Shown here piece after piece: positions 6,816-6,961 of a DNA stretch of 6,961 nucleotides. The position numbers and the translations under genes were made by a program. The stretch's first letter is position 1; each line of letters opens with the position of its first letter. The notes beneath the pieces were generated by a model, which did not search any database, was not told where the DNA came from, and worked only from the letters and a program-made list of their open reading frames with translations. Source of the stretch: Dehalococcoidales bacterium (GTDB taxonomy: Bacteria; Chloroflexota; Dehalococcoidia; Dehalococcoidales; UBA5760); the NCBI GenBank assembly GCA_028710655.1, contig JAQTTS010000101.1, positions 503 to 7,463 of the forward strand. Direction: 5' to 3'.

Positions 6816-6961
6816 ATGGCAAAGACAAGTTTTGTGGCTAACCCGGCTAAGATTAAGGTTATTGGCTTGGGCGGTGGCGGCTGTAATGCAATAACCCGTA
6901 TGGTACAGGAGGAAATCCGGGGCGTAGAGTTCGTTGTTATGAATACCGATGCTCAAGCCCT
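6816..6961 (+). CDS. ftsZ: Cell division GTPase FtsZ, N-terminal fragment (cut by window edge)
   Basis: FtsZ is the tubulin-like GTPase that forms the cytokinetic ring. Only 48 codons plus two bases are present. They include the first strand and nucleotide-binding loop, [18 protein letters not shown] (13-30), and the next conserved strand, [13 protein letters not shown] (36-48), which are diagnostic of FtsZ. The position two before Ala in the glycine loop is Cys, where E. coli and B. subtilis have Gly or Asn. The N-terminal lead of about 12 residues is short. The gene is the last of the mraZ-rsmH-ftsA-ftsZ block, and its GTPase signature loop and C-terminal FtsA-binding peptide lie beyond the window. 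Confidence 0.95.
   Translation, partial: MAKTSFVANPAKIKVIGLGGGGCNAITRMVQEEIRGVEFVVMNTDAQA

Noticed and set aside
6129..6956. Long open frame (275 codons) on the minus strand opposite ftsA and ftsZ
   Set aside because: It lies antisense to two unmistakable genes, has no recognisable motif, and is explained by their codon pattern.
1..6961. Mobile elements, CRISPR arrays, tRNA or rRNA genes, or a novel defence-type system
   Set aside because: Almost every base is assigned to recognised housekeeping genes. I saw no transposase, no spaced repeats beyond the ten-base array, no tRNA-like fold and no unassigned gene.

Overview
The window holds eight protein-coding genes in two divergent blocks, with no sign of mobile DNA, CRISPR or RNA genes. 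All eight belong to conserved bacterial families. The best fit is a member of Chloroflexota, class Dehalococcoidia, or a close relative. This rests on the sparse cell-division cluster (mraZ-rsmH-ftsA-ftsZ with no murein-synthesis genes between), the FtsZ N-terminus with GGGGCNA, and the overall gene set. The placement is inferred from memory of gene order and protein style, not from a search, so treat it as moderate confidence.

Left block, minus strand, transcribed from about 3849 down to base 1: a MogA/MoaB-family molybdopterin-handling protein, trmD (tRNA m1G37 methyltransferase), rplS (ribosomal protein L19) and priA (primosomal helicase). priA is cut by the left edge of the window. Gaps are 4, 58 and 26 bases, all genes face the same way, and no terminator is visible between them, so this looks like one operon. 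Apart from the molybdopterin gene, it serves translation and replication restart.

Centre, 3835-3986: a divergent promoter region. A strong sigma70-type promoter faces right (TTGACA, 17 bases, then TATATA with an extended -10 TG). It is followed by TGG-centred direct repeats with an exact 10-base period that run into the mraZ ribosome binding site. They resemble the repeat operators of MraZ, the regulator encoded immediately downstream. A weaker promoter candidate faces left toward the molybdopterin gene.

Right block, plus strand: mraZ (DNA-binding regulator of the division cluster), rsmH (16S rRNA m4C1402 methyltransferase, here with an unusual C-terminal tail), ftsA (actin-like membrane anchor of the Z ring) and the first 48 codons of ftsZ (tubulin-like division GTPase). 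The order is that of the classical dcw cluster, but ftsL, ftsI, the mur genes, mraY, ftsW and ftsQ, which usually lie between rsmH and ftsA, are all absent from this interval. This is the arrangement expected of a bacterium that divides with FtsZ but makes little or no peptidoglycan, or that keeps its murein genes elsewhere.

I did not find a previously undescribed system. The observations most worth following up are the periodic operator-like repeats, the stripped-down division cluster and the RsmH tail with its possible TTG start.
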